Source: a virus | Direction: 5' to 3' (one strand) | DNA: 34,735 nt | Virus record (IMG/VR): IMGVR_UViG_3300043470_001091 | Coordinates: 1-34,735 of that record | Shown: piece by piece, positions 6,378 through 11,836 of the stretch | Numbering within the stretch: the stretch's first letter is position 1 | Layout: the number at the start of each line of letters is the position of its first letter | Position numbers and translations under genes: made by a program | Notes under the pieces: model-generated | The model's database searches: none | The model's input: only the letters and a program-made list of their open reading frames with translations | What the model was told of the DNA's origin: nothing

Positions 6378-6483
6378 CATTAACTTAATGCTGCACTAGG
6401 GTTCTTATTGAGAACATTCCAGCGCAAGGTTTTATCGTTTTCGGGAGCAACCCCTATACGCCTAGTGCATCATAAAGTTAATG
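6378..6483 (-). ncRNA. Long-hairpin structured RNA element 1 in tRNA array
   Basis: The gap between tRNA-CAU and tRNA-Lys(UUU) is filled by a 23-bp inverted repeat (6378-6400 with 6461-6483, two mismatches) closing a 60-base interior. The interior holds hairpin GTTCT-CAATA-AGAAC and a block GCGTAT...GTTG...TCCCGA...CGATAA that recurs in element 2. No cloverleaf fits on either strand. T4 also has non-tRNA stable RNAs (C and D) in its tRNA cluster; a Ro60-like protein is encoded 5 kb away. Confidence 0.55.
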
Positions 6484-6569
6484 GAGATCCAGAAGGGAAT
6501 TGAACCCTTATAACCTTTCGGTAGTGACTTAAAAGGACACCGCTCTTGACCAATGAGAGCACCTGGACC
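6482..6569 (-). tRNA. tRNA-Lys (UUU) with long variable arm
   Basis: Acceptor GGTCCAG/CTGGATC, discriminator U, CCA encoded. D arm GCTC/GAGC. Anticodon loop CTTTTAA, the usual Lys-UUU loop; its stem GTGTC/GTCAC has one U-U mismatch. T arm AAGGG/CCCTT with TTCAATT. The variable region is 14 bases with an ACC-GAAA-GGT arm, a class II feature not expected for Lys. Position 8 is G, not U. Confidence 0.75.
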
Positions 6570-6577
6570 GTATAGTT

Positions 6578-6663
6578 TGGTGAACCGCCTGGGAATTGAA
6601 CCCAGATAGCTTTCGCGACAGGTTAAGAGCCTGTTCCTATTGACCAATGATAGGACGCGGTCC
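6578..6663 (-). tRNA. tRNA-Lys (CUU) with long variable region
   Basis: Acceptor GGACCGC/GCGGTTC, discriminator A, CCA encoded. D arm CCTA/TAGG with an 11-base loop like the neighbouring Lys-UUU. Anticodon stem ACAGG/CCTGT, loop CTCTTAA giving CUU. T arm CTGGG/CCCAG. Variable region CGCGAAAGCTAT is 12 bases and can form GC-GAAA-GC. It shares its D loop with the UUU tRNA, so the two probably arose by duplication. Confidence 0.8.
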
Positions 6664-6671
6664 GTAAATTT

Positions 6672-6748
6672 TGGTAGCGCATACGGGTTTCGAACCCGTT
6701 TCTCCGCCTTGAAAGGGCGGCGACCTTCGCCAAGAAGTCCAATGCGCC
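6672..6748 (-). tRNA. tRNA-Glu (UUC)
   Basis: Acceptor GGCGCAT/ATGCGCT (G1-U72), discriminator A, CCA encoded. Anticodon stem CCGCC/GGCGG with loop CTTTCAA giving UUC. T arm ACGGG/CCCGT with TTCGAAA. D stem GACT/GGTC, variable loop of 4. Class I cloverleaf with no oddities apart from the first pair. Confidence 0.93.
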
Positions 6749-6856
6749 ATTATTCAGAAGATACACTGTTCCTTACCCCTATGAAGTTATCGTCGGACAA
6801 CAGATACGCATACCTACTTTTCTATGATGGATTAACCAGTGTATCATCAGAATAAT
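6749..6856 (-). ncRNA. Long-hairpin structured RNA element 2 in tRNA array
   Basis: Exactly fills the space between tRNA-Glu and tRNA-Phe: a 20-bp inverted repeat (6749-6768 with 6837-6856, two mismatches) closing 68 bases. Inside, on the minus strand, two adjacent hairpins are seen, AGGTA-TGCG-TATCT and GTTGTC-CGAC-GATAAC; each uses a G-U pair that would be A-C on the other strand, so the RNA is probably read on the tRNA strand. The block GCGTAT..GTTG.TCCGA.CGATAA is shared with element 1. Confidence 0.55.
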
Positions 6857-6931
6857 GGTGCAGCCCCGCGGGATCGAACCGCATCCTCTAGTTTTTCAGA
6901 CTAGCGTACACACCAGTTATACCAGGGCTAC
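6856..6931 (-). tRNA. tRNA-Phe (GAA)
   Basis: Acceptor GTAGCCC/GGGCTGC, discriminator A, CCA encoded. Anticodon stem CTAGT/ACTAG with loop CTGAAAA giving GAA. T arm TGCGG/CCGCG with TTCGATC. Standard class I form, 76 bases; its CCA end abuts element 2. Confidence 0.93.
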
Positions 6932-6935
6932 ATTT

Positions 6936-7019
6936 TGGTGGGTCGGGCAGGAATCGAACCTGCCGTGGGTTTCCCCGACGGATTTACAATCCGCTGCCAC
7001 ACCTTGTGGCATCCGACCC
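6936..7019 (-). tRNA. tRNA-Tyr (GUA)
   Basis: Acceptor GGGTCGG/CCGACCC, discriminator A, CCA encoded. D arm GCCA/TGGC. Anticodon stem GCGGA/TCCGT with loop TTGTAAA giving GUA. A 14-base variable arm (GGGG-AAA-CCCA region) as expected for bacterial tRNA-Tyr. T arm GCAGG/CCTGC. Position 8 is A, which is unusual. Confidence 0.93.
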
Positions 7020-7024
7020 ATATT

Positions 7025-7098
7025 TGGTGTTCCTACGAGGTAACGATCCTCGGTCTCTCGCTTATCAGGCGAATGCTCTACCATTGAGCTATAGGAAC
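7025..7098 (-). tRNA. tRNA-Ile (GAU)
   Basis: Acceptor GTTCCTA/TAGGAAC, discriminator A, CCA encoded. D arm GCTC/GAGC. Anticodon stem TTCGC/GCGAG with loop CTGATAA giving GAU. T arm CGAGG/CCTCG, with loop ATCGTTA departing from the usual TTCRA start. First tRNA of the array in transcription order. Confidence 0.92.
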
Positions 7099-7114
7099 CT
7101 AAATTGTCAAAGAG

Positions 7115-7151
7115 CAATAAAAAACCCTCCGAGGATTTTTCCAGGAGGGTT
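7115..7151 (-). terminator. Intrinsic terminator upstream of the tRNA array
   Basis: On the minus strand AACCCTCC (7151-7144) pairs with GGAGGGTT (7130-7123), followed by TTTTATT. An inner GGA-TCC pairing strengthens it. It lies between the two promoters at about 7.33 kb and the first tRNA, so it may act as an attenuator for the array. Confidence 0.75.
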
Positions 7152-7181
7152 CTAAAACTATATACTTATTTGCATAAGATA

Positions 7182-7241
7182 TCAGTCTCGGGAACCCTCC
7201 CAAGTCATATATTCCTCAAATTTGCAAATAAAGTAAGTCAT
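7182..7241 (-). CDS. Possible 19-residue leader peptide before the tRNA array
   Basis: ATG 5 bases after a GAGGA site; encodes MTYFICKFEEYMTWEGSRD, then TGA. It sits in the roughly 180-base leader between the 7.33-kb promoters and the terminator at 7115-7151. Too short for coding statistics. The GGGAGGGTTCCC stretch at its end (about 7185-7198) could pair with the terminator arms, allowing translation to influence folding. Confidence 0.35.
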   Translation of the reverse strand: MTYFICKFEEYMTWEGSRD

Positions 7242-7328
7242 TTTAGTCCTCTGTTTTGTTTTAATCTGGATGAGCTTGGTTTTGTATATCAAACAATTTT
7301 AGTTGCTGTATTCATCCATTATTTGGTT

Positions 7329-7336
7329 TATTTATA
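7329..7336 (-). promoter_or_regulatory. T4-type late promoter upstream of tRNA leader
   Basis: TATAAATA on the minus strand, directly downstream of the early promoter at 7338-7366. It matches the T4 late -10 consensus recognised by gp55, which is encoded in this window. If active, tRNA-array leader transcription occurs both early and late. Confidence 0.5.
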
Positions 7337-7337
7337 T

Positions 7338-7366
7338 AATATATACTGATTCTGTGTGTTTGTCAA
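7338..7366 (-). promoter_or_regulatory. Early promoter, type B
   Basis: Minus strand: TTGACA (7366-7361), 17 bases, TATATT (7343-7338). Here the AGAATCAGTATA block lies in the spacer, in the opposite orientation to type A promoters. It faces the tRNA leader. Confidence 0.7.
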
Positions 7367-7382
7367 CAATTATTTTTAACTT

Positions 7383-7502
7383 TTATTCATAATTTTTAGA
7401 AAGGCGGCGAATAGCCTTGGCACTCATACGTTTTGCATATTTGTTACCGGGGCGACCCCAGCAACCAGCTGCTTTTCGTCCAATTTTTTTATAGAAGTTC
7501 AT
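7383..7502 (-). CDS. 39-residue highly basic small protein
   Basis: ATG follows a CGGAG site and the type B promoter at 7531-7559. The product is rich in Lys and Arg (MNFYKKIGRKAAG, KRMSAKAIRRLSKN), suggesting nucleic-acid or RNA polymerase binding, but no family is recognised. It has its own promoter and is followed directly by the next promoter, an arrangement typical of single early host-takeover genes. Confidence 0.6.
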   Translation of the reverse strand: MNFYKKIGRKAAGCWGRPGNKYAKRMSAKAIRRLSKNYE

Positions 7503-7530
7503 CAGTCAGTCTCCGTTTCGGTATATTTAA

Positions 7531-7559
7531 ATATTATACTGATTCTGTGTGTTTGTCAA
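7531..7559 (-). promoter_or_regulatory. Early promoter, type B
   Basis: Minus strand: TTGACA (7559-7554), 17 bases, TAATAT (7536-7531); alternatively TATAAT at 15 bp. AGAATCAGTATA lies in the spacer. Its sequence over about 27 bases is nearly identical to the promoter at 7338-7366. Confidence 0.75.
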
Positions 7560-7570
7560 CAATTAGTTTG

Positions 7571-7663
7571 TTACCATGGCAGAAAATTTGGAGGGTTCCG
7601 TAAAACTAACCATATACAGATCAATGTTGTGACAATTCCAGTGATAAAACCAAGAATAAACAT
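7571..7663 (-). CDS. 30-residue single-pass membrane peptide
   Basis: Starts in a TGATG overlap with the stop of the 64-residue gene. MFILGFITGIVTTLICIWLV is one hydrophobic helix, then a short polar tail LRNPPNFLPW. Probably an inner-membrane miniprotein; function unknown. Confidence 0.5.
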   Translation of the reverse strand: MFILGFITGIVTTLICIWLVLRNPPNFLPW

Positions 7664-7857
7664 CAAGCGGCCTCCACCCAATCACGTTGGGATTGAATAA
7701 TCATTTCCATCTCAGACCGTTCAGCAACCTCTTCATAATTCTCGGCAATATCAATCATTGCTTCAAGAATCTGTTGACGGTTATAACCAAACGTATCTGC
7801 ACGCCGAGCCAAATTTCGCATATTTTTTGCAAACTCATAGGCGGCTTGAATATCCAT
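7663..7857 (-). CDS. Hypothetical helical protein
   Basis: A 64-residue all-helical, acidic protein (MDIQAAYEFAKNMRNLARRAD...). A longer frame could start at 7875, but the AAAAGGA site lies 8 bases before the ATG at 7857 and inside the longer version, and the upstream ATG would fall almost on the transcription start of the promoter at 7887-7915. I therefore choose 7857. Not recognised; forms a two-gene unit with the membrane peptide. Confidence 0.6.
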   Translation of the reverse strand: MDIQAAYEFAKNMRNLARRADTFGYNRQQILEAMIDIAENYEEVAERSEMEMIIQSQRDWVEAA

Positions 7858-7886
7858 AGCATGATTCCTTTTCATTTCACATAGAC

Positions 7887-7915
7887 ATATTAATATAATC
7901 AGAATCGTTTGTCAA
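7887..7915 (-). promoter_or_regulatory. Early promoter, variant
   Basis: Minus strand: TTGACA (7915-7910), 17 bases, TAATAT (7892-7887). The spacer carries CGATTCTGATTATA, a rearranged form of the conserved block. Confidence 0.7.
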
Positions 7916-7920
7916 CTAAT

Positions 7921-8223
7921 TTAATAGTGATTATGATAAGTAATTGTAGAAACAGAGTAAACATGCCCATCAGGTGTATGAGCAATTTTAACTGTCGCTG
8001 TATTCCGCCCTTCATTCAGTTTTTTTACATACTCCGAACTGCCATACTCATTAAATACTACTCGTTTATATCCTCGGGCCAAAATCATCGTGTGAATTTT
8101 GTCATAATGCTTATTCTTATCACCACGAAATAGAGTCCTAGAAACAGAAGCACTCCCACCATTTTCATAATAGTGAAGACCGAGAGTCGTAAGTTCTGTA
8201 TGTAACGGAACAAGTTTCAGCAT
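7921..8223 (-). CDS. Hypothetical protein
   Basis: A 100-residue protein with a basic middle (SRTLFRGDKNKHYDKIHTMILARGYKRV is one charged stretch, residues 28-55) and a beta-like C-terminus ending HNHY. Not recognised. It starts 2 bases after the stop of the 91-residue gene; the two are the only genes after the promoter at 8518-8555. Confidence 0.6.
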   Translation of the reverse strand: MLKLVPLHTELTTLGLHYYENGGSASVSRTLFRGDKNKHYDKIHTMILARGYKRVVFNEYGSSEYVKKLNEGRNTATVKIAHTPDGHVYSVSTITYHNHY

Positions 8224-8225
8224 GA

Positions 8226-8501
8226 TTAGACCTTTTCACCAAGTTTGTTTATATAGGCCTGCATAAACTGACTCCATTCAACTAAAGGTTCAATTTCACG
8301 GAACATTCGATCCATGGCCCAGTAAGGCCATTCTTGTTCGATTGTAATCTCTACAGCTTTACTGATGCAAGCCTTTGCAAGGTTCCATTCTTGTTGAGAA
8401 CCTGCATGATGATAACTTGCATCATTCAGACACTTTTTGAATTCTTGAAAACCTTCGAGAGGGCATTCAGTTTTTGAGTTCCACGGAGAAACTGCTTTCA
8501 T
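8226..8501 (-). CDS. Hypothetical protein
   Basis: A 91-residue protein rich in tryptophan (positions in SPWNS, EWNLAK, EWPYWAMDR, EWSQF), predicted mostly helical. Not recognised. First gene after the type A promoter at 8518-8555, with GGTTTCC context and a modest AAAGGAAA ribosome-binding site. Confidence 0.6.
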   Translation of the reverse strand: MKAVSPWNSKTECPLEGFQEFKKCLNDASYHHAGSQQEWNLAKACISKAVEITIEQEWPYWAMDRMFREIEPLVEWSQFMQAYINKLGEKV

Positions 8502-8517
8502 TTGGTTTCCTTTACCT

Positions 8518-8555
8518 TATAGAATCAGTATATACTATAAGGGAGGAAATGTCAA
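8518..8555 (-). promoter_or_regulatory. Early promoter, type A
   Basis: Minus strand: TTGACA (8555-8550), 17 bases, TATACT (8532-8527), GATTCTATAAGG. Nearly identical to the promoter at 5447-5484. Confidence 0.85.
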
Positions 8556-8571
8556 CAGTTATTTTCAATAA

Positions 8572-8880
8572 TCATATGCCAAAACTTTCACCACAGCCAC
8601 ATTTTGCTTTTGCGTTAGGATTCAATACTGTCAGATAGTTGCCACTTAGTTTACGAATGTAATCCACAGTACAACCAAATACAAACATCTCAGCCATAGT
8701 ATCCAAGACAAGAATGTCTTGCACTAATGTACCTTTGTCGGTCTCATCAGTAAAGTTCCATTCATATTTGAACCCACTGCATCCACCACCTTTGACGTTA
8801 AGATAAACATATCGTGTGCCGTTATCCTCAGTCATCTTAGTAAGATATTCTTTTGCTGTCGATGTAATATTTAAAAGCAT
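8572..8880 (-). CDS. IscA/ErpA-family iron-sulfur carrier (HesB-like)
   Basis: A 102-residue A-type iron-sulfur carrier with the three invariant cysteines: C34 in GGGCSGFKY, and C94 and C96 in the C-terminal CGCGESF. Length matches IscA/ErpA (about 107). The frame extends further upstream, but that part lies over the nuclease gene and the homologous fold begins at MLLNITSTAKEYL, so ATG at 8880 is chosen; it lies 7 bases after the nuclease stop. These proteins pass 2Fe-2S or 4Fe-4S clusters to target enzymes. The phage may use it to mature a host or phage iron-sulfur enzyme; none is evident in the window. Confidence 0.88.
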   Translation of the reverse strand: MLLNITSTAKEYLTKMTEDNGTRYVYLNVKGGGCSGFKYEWNFTDETDKGTLVQDILVLDTMAEMFVFGCTVDYIRKLSGNYLTVLNPNAKAKCGCGESFGI

Positions 8881-8887
8881 TTGTTTT

Positions 8888-9328
8888 TTACTCGCACCAT
8901 GATTTTTTGGCATCACCATAATATTCTCTGGCATAACCATTCTCGATAAGAAGTTTTGTAAGACTTTTACCATCTATGAGAATATCACCAAGAACACGGC
9001 CGCCGAACTTGTCCCACTCGTAAATTACAATTTCTGTTTTCTTTGCTTCAGCAAGAAGTTTCTTTGTAAATTTACTTGCATCTTCTCCAAGTTTTTTCTC
9101 AGAATCACAATTTGCGCGGAATGATTTTTCAGGTGTATCTACACCCCAGACGCGTAATGATAACTTTTTGTCGAGTGGTGCTGGAAGAAAGTCTGCTTTA
9201 AATTCCACAGTATCACCATCTATCACACGAATAATTTCATATGGATATGGCACACCTTTAGGTATTTTTGGTCCTGCTAACCCAATTGAAGGGATTAACA
9301 GGACCAATAGAAATATGAATAGTCTCAT
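8888..9328 (-). CDS. Staphylococcal-nuclease-like secreted nuclease
   Basis: A 146-residue thermonuclease-family protein. Residues 1-18 form a signal peptide (MRLFIFLLVLLIPSIGLAG). The core has VIDGDTV (calcium-binding Asp), LRVWGVDTPE with the catalytic Arg and Glu, and DKFGGRVLGDI carrying the second catalytic Arg. The family cleaves DNA and RNA with calcium. Secretion suggests action in the periplasm, on incoming DNA of rival phages or on released nucleic acids for nutrient gain. Its ribosome-binding site AGGAG is inside a hairpin (9334-9349) that overlaps the stop of the preceding gene. Confidence 0.88.
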   Translation of the reverse strand: MRLFIFLLVLLIPSIGLAGPKIPKGVPYPYEIIRVIDGDTVEFKADFLPAPLDKKLSLRVWGVDTPEKSFRANCDSEKKLGEDASKFTKKLLAEAKKTEIVIYEWDKFGGRVLGDILIDGKSLTKLLIENGYAREYYGDAKKSWCE

Positions 9329-9333
9329 AAAAT

Positions 9334-9349
9334 AACTCCTTTTGGAGCT
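9334..9349 (-). promoter_or_regulatory. Hairpin hiding the nuclease ribosome-binding site
   Basis: AGCTCC-AAAA-GGAGTT on the minus strand: 6 bp (one G-U) with the GGAG of the nuclease ribosome-binding site in the 3' arm. The 5' arm overlaps the TAG stop of the 49-residue upstream gene, the classic layout for translational coupling. Confidence 0.5.
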
Positions 9350-9497
9350 ATTTATTAGAAATAAGTCCCAGCCAATGATTCAAGTGTTGTTGAATACTTG
9401 TAGTCTTCCGTGAAGAACCAGCATAAAGAACTTCCTCACCTGGCTCGATCTTCTGGTCAAACTCGTTTACATATGATTCTTCAACAAACTCAGTCAT
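9348..9497 (-). CDS. 49-residue hypothetical protein
   Basis: ATG lies 8 bases after GAGGA and overlaps the stop of the 230-residue gene by 8 bases. Acidic first half (MTEFVEESYVNEFDQKIEPG), neutral to basic end. Its stop codon is within the hairpin controlling the nuclease gene. Not recognised. Confidence 0.55.
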   Translation of the reverse strand: MTEFVEESYVNEFDQKIEPGEEVLYAGSSRKTTSIQQHLNHWLGLISNK

Positions 9498-10182
9498 GTT
9501 CATATTCCTCTACTTCAATACCATTAGTTGAAACAACTACTTTGGAGTGGTCACCAAACATAGCGCGCATAAGATCTTCATCAATACCAGAGATCATACT
9601 TTGGATCTCTTTGTAATCCTTTTTTAGATTTGGATAATTTGACACAACTAACTCTGCAGTCTGAAGCTGATCTTGAACACTCTCCTTTGAAACATAATGT
9701 GGTTTCCATTCACTCATAAGATCTTCTTCAGTCTTGTATTCACGTCTATTGTAAGAATACGAACTACTAGTATCAAAAGGATTGCGATTATATCGTTTGA
9801 TATATTCTTCTTTATGCTTTCGAGCTTCTCCCATGGGATCTTTTTCCCATGCTTCCCATTTTGCAATATGTTCTTTCAAGTTATTGATATTATCTTTGTC
9901 GTATATTTCGGAACCTTCGTACTCGCAAGCATCTTCGTCATTCTTCAAAAGAATATGTACGTCATGCACGCTAAATTCACATGCTTCACCATCATTAAAG
10001 TGAGGTGTATACTGTGTCCAGAAAATACTTTCGACAACTTCATCATATTTTTCTAGAAAGCCACGGAATGCTTCCTTCATTAGTTCCTTTGAGTTTTCAC
10101 GCATTTTCTCATTCAGAGCATTAATTTGCTCCTGAAGAGTTTTGTGTTCTTTCTTCAATGTATTAAGCAATTTTTCGTCCAT
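9490..10182 (-). CDS. Hypothetical coiled-coil protein of T4-like phages
   Basis: About 230 residues. The first 35 residues form a charged coiled coil (LKKEHKTLQEQINALNEK); the middle has FWTQYTPHFNDGEACEF and SVHDVHILLKN, a block I associate with hypothetical proteins of large myoviruses; the C-terminal third is helical. GGAGG stands 7 bases before ATG at 10182 (a TTG one codon earlier is possible). Start overlaps the stop of the DUF6915-like gene (TGATG). Function unknown. Confidence 0.65.
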   Translation of the reverse strand: MDEKLLNTLKKEHKTLQEQINALNEKMRENSKELMKEAFRGFLEKYDEVVESIFWTQYTPHFNDGEACEFSVHDVHILLKNDEDACEYEGSEIYDKDNINNLKEHIAKWEAWEKDPMGEARKHKEEYIKRYNRNPFDTSSSYSYNRREYKTEEDLMSEWKPHYVSKESVQDQLQTAELVVSNYPNLKKDYKEIQSMISGIDEDLMRAMFGDHSKVVVSTNGIEVEEYEHD

Positions 10183-10544
10183 CAATCAGCCTCCATACCG
10201 ATGCTTTCAACATATGTTTTCAACCCTTTACCTACCATCCAATTCTTTGGTGGTAGATCACCCAACCATTCATCAATAGTCGGAATTTTACCTTGGCAAT
10301 CCTCTTTAACATGATCTTCTGCAACATCACGGACAGAGATCTTCTTACCATCACTATTTACAATATAGACACCAAACAATTGTTCGGCAAGGAAAATACC
10401 AAACGTGTTGTGTAGAATTGCACGATGGTAAAAATTTGCAGTGGATGCTTTGGTGCTATCAAACCAGTTGTGAATTTGAAGATAATCTTCTTCTACCCCA
10501 CCATACCGTTTTACTGAGTTACGAGCATGAATAAGAGGTTTCAT
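10182..10544 (-). CDS. DUF6915-like phage protein
   Basis: A 120-residue protein matching a small conserved phage family by its opening MKPLIHARNSVKRYGG, then IHNWFDSTKA, HRAILHNTFGIFLAEQ and VRDVAEDHV. I recognise this as the DUF6915-type family; its role is unknown. Overlapping starts and stops place it in the five-gene operon that begins at the promoter at 10968-10996 and ends with the IscA-like gene or beyond. Confidence 0.65.
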   Translation of the reverse strand: MKPLIHARNSVKRYGGVEEDYLQIHNWFDSTKASTANFYHRAILHNTFGIFLAEQLFGVYIVNSDGKKISVRDVAEDHVKEDCQGKIPTIDEWLGDLPPKNWMVGKGLKTYVESIGMEAD

Positions 10545-10804
10545 TTTACTTCTTCACCATGTAGAATACGAAGAATCTTTGACGCAAGCTCGTATTCACC
10601 AGCTTGAGAACCGTATTGGAAACCGTCAGAATATACATCGTCTGCATTGCCAAAACTAAACGGCATACCGTCGCTATCAAGACCCATATCATAGAATGTT
10701 ACATCTTCGCCTTCAGGTCTCTCTTCTTTTAACTCTGATAGTGTGGCGTTGCCACTTGCCAATACTTTATTGACTAGATCGTAGATAAAATCAAGCTTGT
10801 CCAT
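10541..10804 (-). CDS. Hypothetical acidic protein
   Basis: An 87-residue protein (MDKLDFIYDLVNKVLASG...). Acidic throughout, with a repeated G-[FY]-Q-Y-G-S-Q-A-G-like segment. An upstream extension to 10840 is possible, but no ribosome-binding site precedes it, whereas GGGAAAAAG lies before the ATG at 10804. Overlaps the next gene by 4 bases. Not recognised. Confidence 0.6.
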   Translation of the reverse strand: MDKLDFIYDLVNKVLASGNATLSELKEERPEGEDVTFYDMGLDSDGMPFSFGNADDVYSDGFQYGSQAGEYELASKILRILHGEEVK

Positions 10805-10937
10805 CGTTCTTTTTCCCATAGTATAGATTATCAAAATCACAGTTCAGATGATTTCCATCCTTGAAAAGGATCTCATTATCAGTTGGAACAGGTCCGACCT
10901 TTTGTTTCCATAGTTTACGAAAGCTTTGATAGTTCAT
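10791..10937 (-). CDS. 48-residue protein resembling an HNH endonuclease fragment
   Basis: GGAG 8 bases before the ATG at 10937 sets the start (MNYQSFRKLWKQ). The C-terminal half, NEILFKDGNHLNCDFDNLYYG, reads like the D-G-N-x-x-N-x-x-x-N-L end of HNH_3-type homing nucleases, but the first metal-binding histidines are missing. It may be a decayed nuclease or a repurposed DNA-binding piece. First gene after the promoter at 10968-10996. Confidence 0.5.
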   Translation of the reverse strand: MNYQSFRKLWKQKVGPVPTDNEILFKDGNHLNCDFDNLYYGKKNDGQA

Positions 10938-10967
10938 TATATAATCTCCATGATATAATTTAATAGT

Positions 10968-10996
10968 AGTATAACATATTTTATGCAAAATGTCAA
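10968..10996 (-). promoter_or_regulatory. Early promoter without the conserved block
   Basis: Minus strand: TTGACA (10996-10991), 17 bases, TATACT (10973-10968). Same boxes and spacing as the family, but the GATTCT element is absent on both sides. Confidence 0.75.
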
Positions 10997-11024
10997 CAAA
11001 TTTGTTATTGAACCGTATATCCTT

Positions 11025-11032
11025 TATAAATA
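11025..11032 (+). promoter_or_regulatory. T4-type late promoter of HNH endonuclease gene
   Basis: TATAAATA followed by ATAAAAATAAAGGAG and a TTG start 22 bases downstream. Consistent with late expression, as for many T4 free-standing homing endonucleases. Confidence 0.7.
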
Positions 11033-11053
11033 ATAAAAATAAAGGAGAATGAA

Positions 11054-11836
11054 TTGTTTATAGAAAATAAATACACCAAAATATACTATTCGATCATATA
11101 TAATGCAAAAGCTAAATCAAGAATAAAAGGTGATATGTATTATGAAAATCATCATATAAAACCAAAATCATTAGGTGGTAATAATGATAAAGATAATCTT
11201 GTTTTATTAACACCGAGAGAACATTTTATATGCCATTTACTACTTGCAAAAATTACCTTAGATTCTGATAGAATAAAAATGATTTATGCTCTTAGAAGAT
11301 TAGCAAATAGTAACATAGTTTTAAACTCTCGGCAGTATGATGTGGTAAGAAATTTGCATATATCTGTATTAAAATCTATCCCTAAATCCGAAGAACATAA
11401 AAAGAAAATATCAGAAGCAAATAAAGGAAGAAAATTAACACGTGAACACAGGGAAAAGTTAAGAAAACCTAAAACTGAAGAGCATAAGGACAAGTTAAGA
11501 AAACCAAAATTAAATTCAGAAAATATGGGCAGATATGAAAGAACAGAAGAAACCAGAAGAAAAATGAGTGAATCTCATATAGGTTTACAGTTTGGTGAAA
11601 AGAATCCAATGTTCGGAAAAAAGCATACCGAAGAAGTTAAATTAGCACATTCCGAAAGAATGAAAGGTAATCAGAATGGGAAGGGTTGGATTCCTTCTGA
11701 AGATGCTCGGGCCAAAATGTTAGCCCGAGCAAAAAATCGTAAAGTAACTGTTTGTCCATACTGTCAAGGTTCTTATGTAGGTTCTAATTACACAAGATGG
11801 CACGGAGACAATTGCAAATTAAAAGTCGTATCGTGA
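11054..11836 (+). CDS. Free-standing HNH homing endonuclease with NUMOD3 repeats
   Basis: A 260-residue protein. Residues 30-60 hold the HNH core (NHHIKPKSLGGNNDKDNLVLLTPREHFICH). From about 115 to 215 there are NUMOD3-type repeats (SEEHKKKISEANKGRK, TEETRRKMSESHIG, GEKNPMFGKKHTEE), DNA-binding modules of mobile nucleases. The C-terminus has a zinc-finger-like CPYCQGSYVG...HGDNC. It starts at TTG 6 bases after GGAG; the nearby ATG is out of frame. It is plus strand within a minus-strand region, and its end overlaps the 3' end of the TROVE gene by 18 bases, the mark of an intergenic insertion. Confidence 0.92.
   Translation: MFIENKYTKIYYSIIYNAKAKSRIKGDMYYENHHIKPKSLGGNNDKDNLVLLTPREHFICHLLLAKITLDSDRIKMIYALRRLANSNIVLNSRQYDVVRNLHISVLKSIPKSEEHKKKISEANKGRKLTREHREKLRKPKTEEHKDKLRKPKLNSENMGRYERTEETRRKMSESHIGLQFGEKNPMFGKKHTEEVKLAHSERMKGNQNGKGWIPSEDARAKMLARAKNRKVTVCPYCQGSYVGSNYTRWHGDNCKLKVVS

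Noticed and set aside
6378-6856. Reading the two hairpin elements as extra tRNAs
   Set aside because: No D arm, anticodon loop or TTCRA-type T loop fits on either strand, and the closing stems are far longer than an acceptor stem.
6749-6856. TTGTCCGA in element 2 as the Ro-binding motif of eukaryotic Y RNAs
   Set aside because: The match to the Y RNA block is short, lies in a different structural position and is not shared exactly by element 1.
6640-7117. Frames running through the tRNA genes on both strands
   Set aside because: They consist of translated tRNA sequence.
8881-8973. Longer N-terminus for the IscA-like protein
   Set aside because: The extra 31 codons lie over the nuclease gene and precede the start of the conserved fold; ATG at 8880 fits family length.
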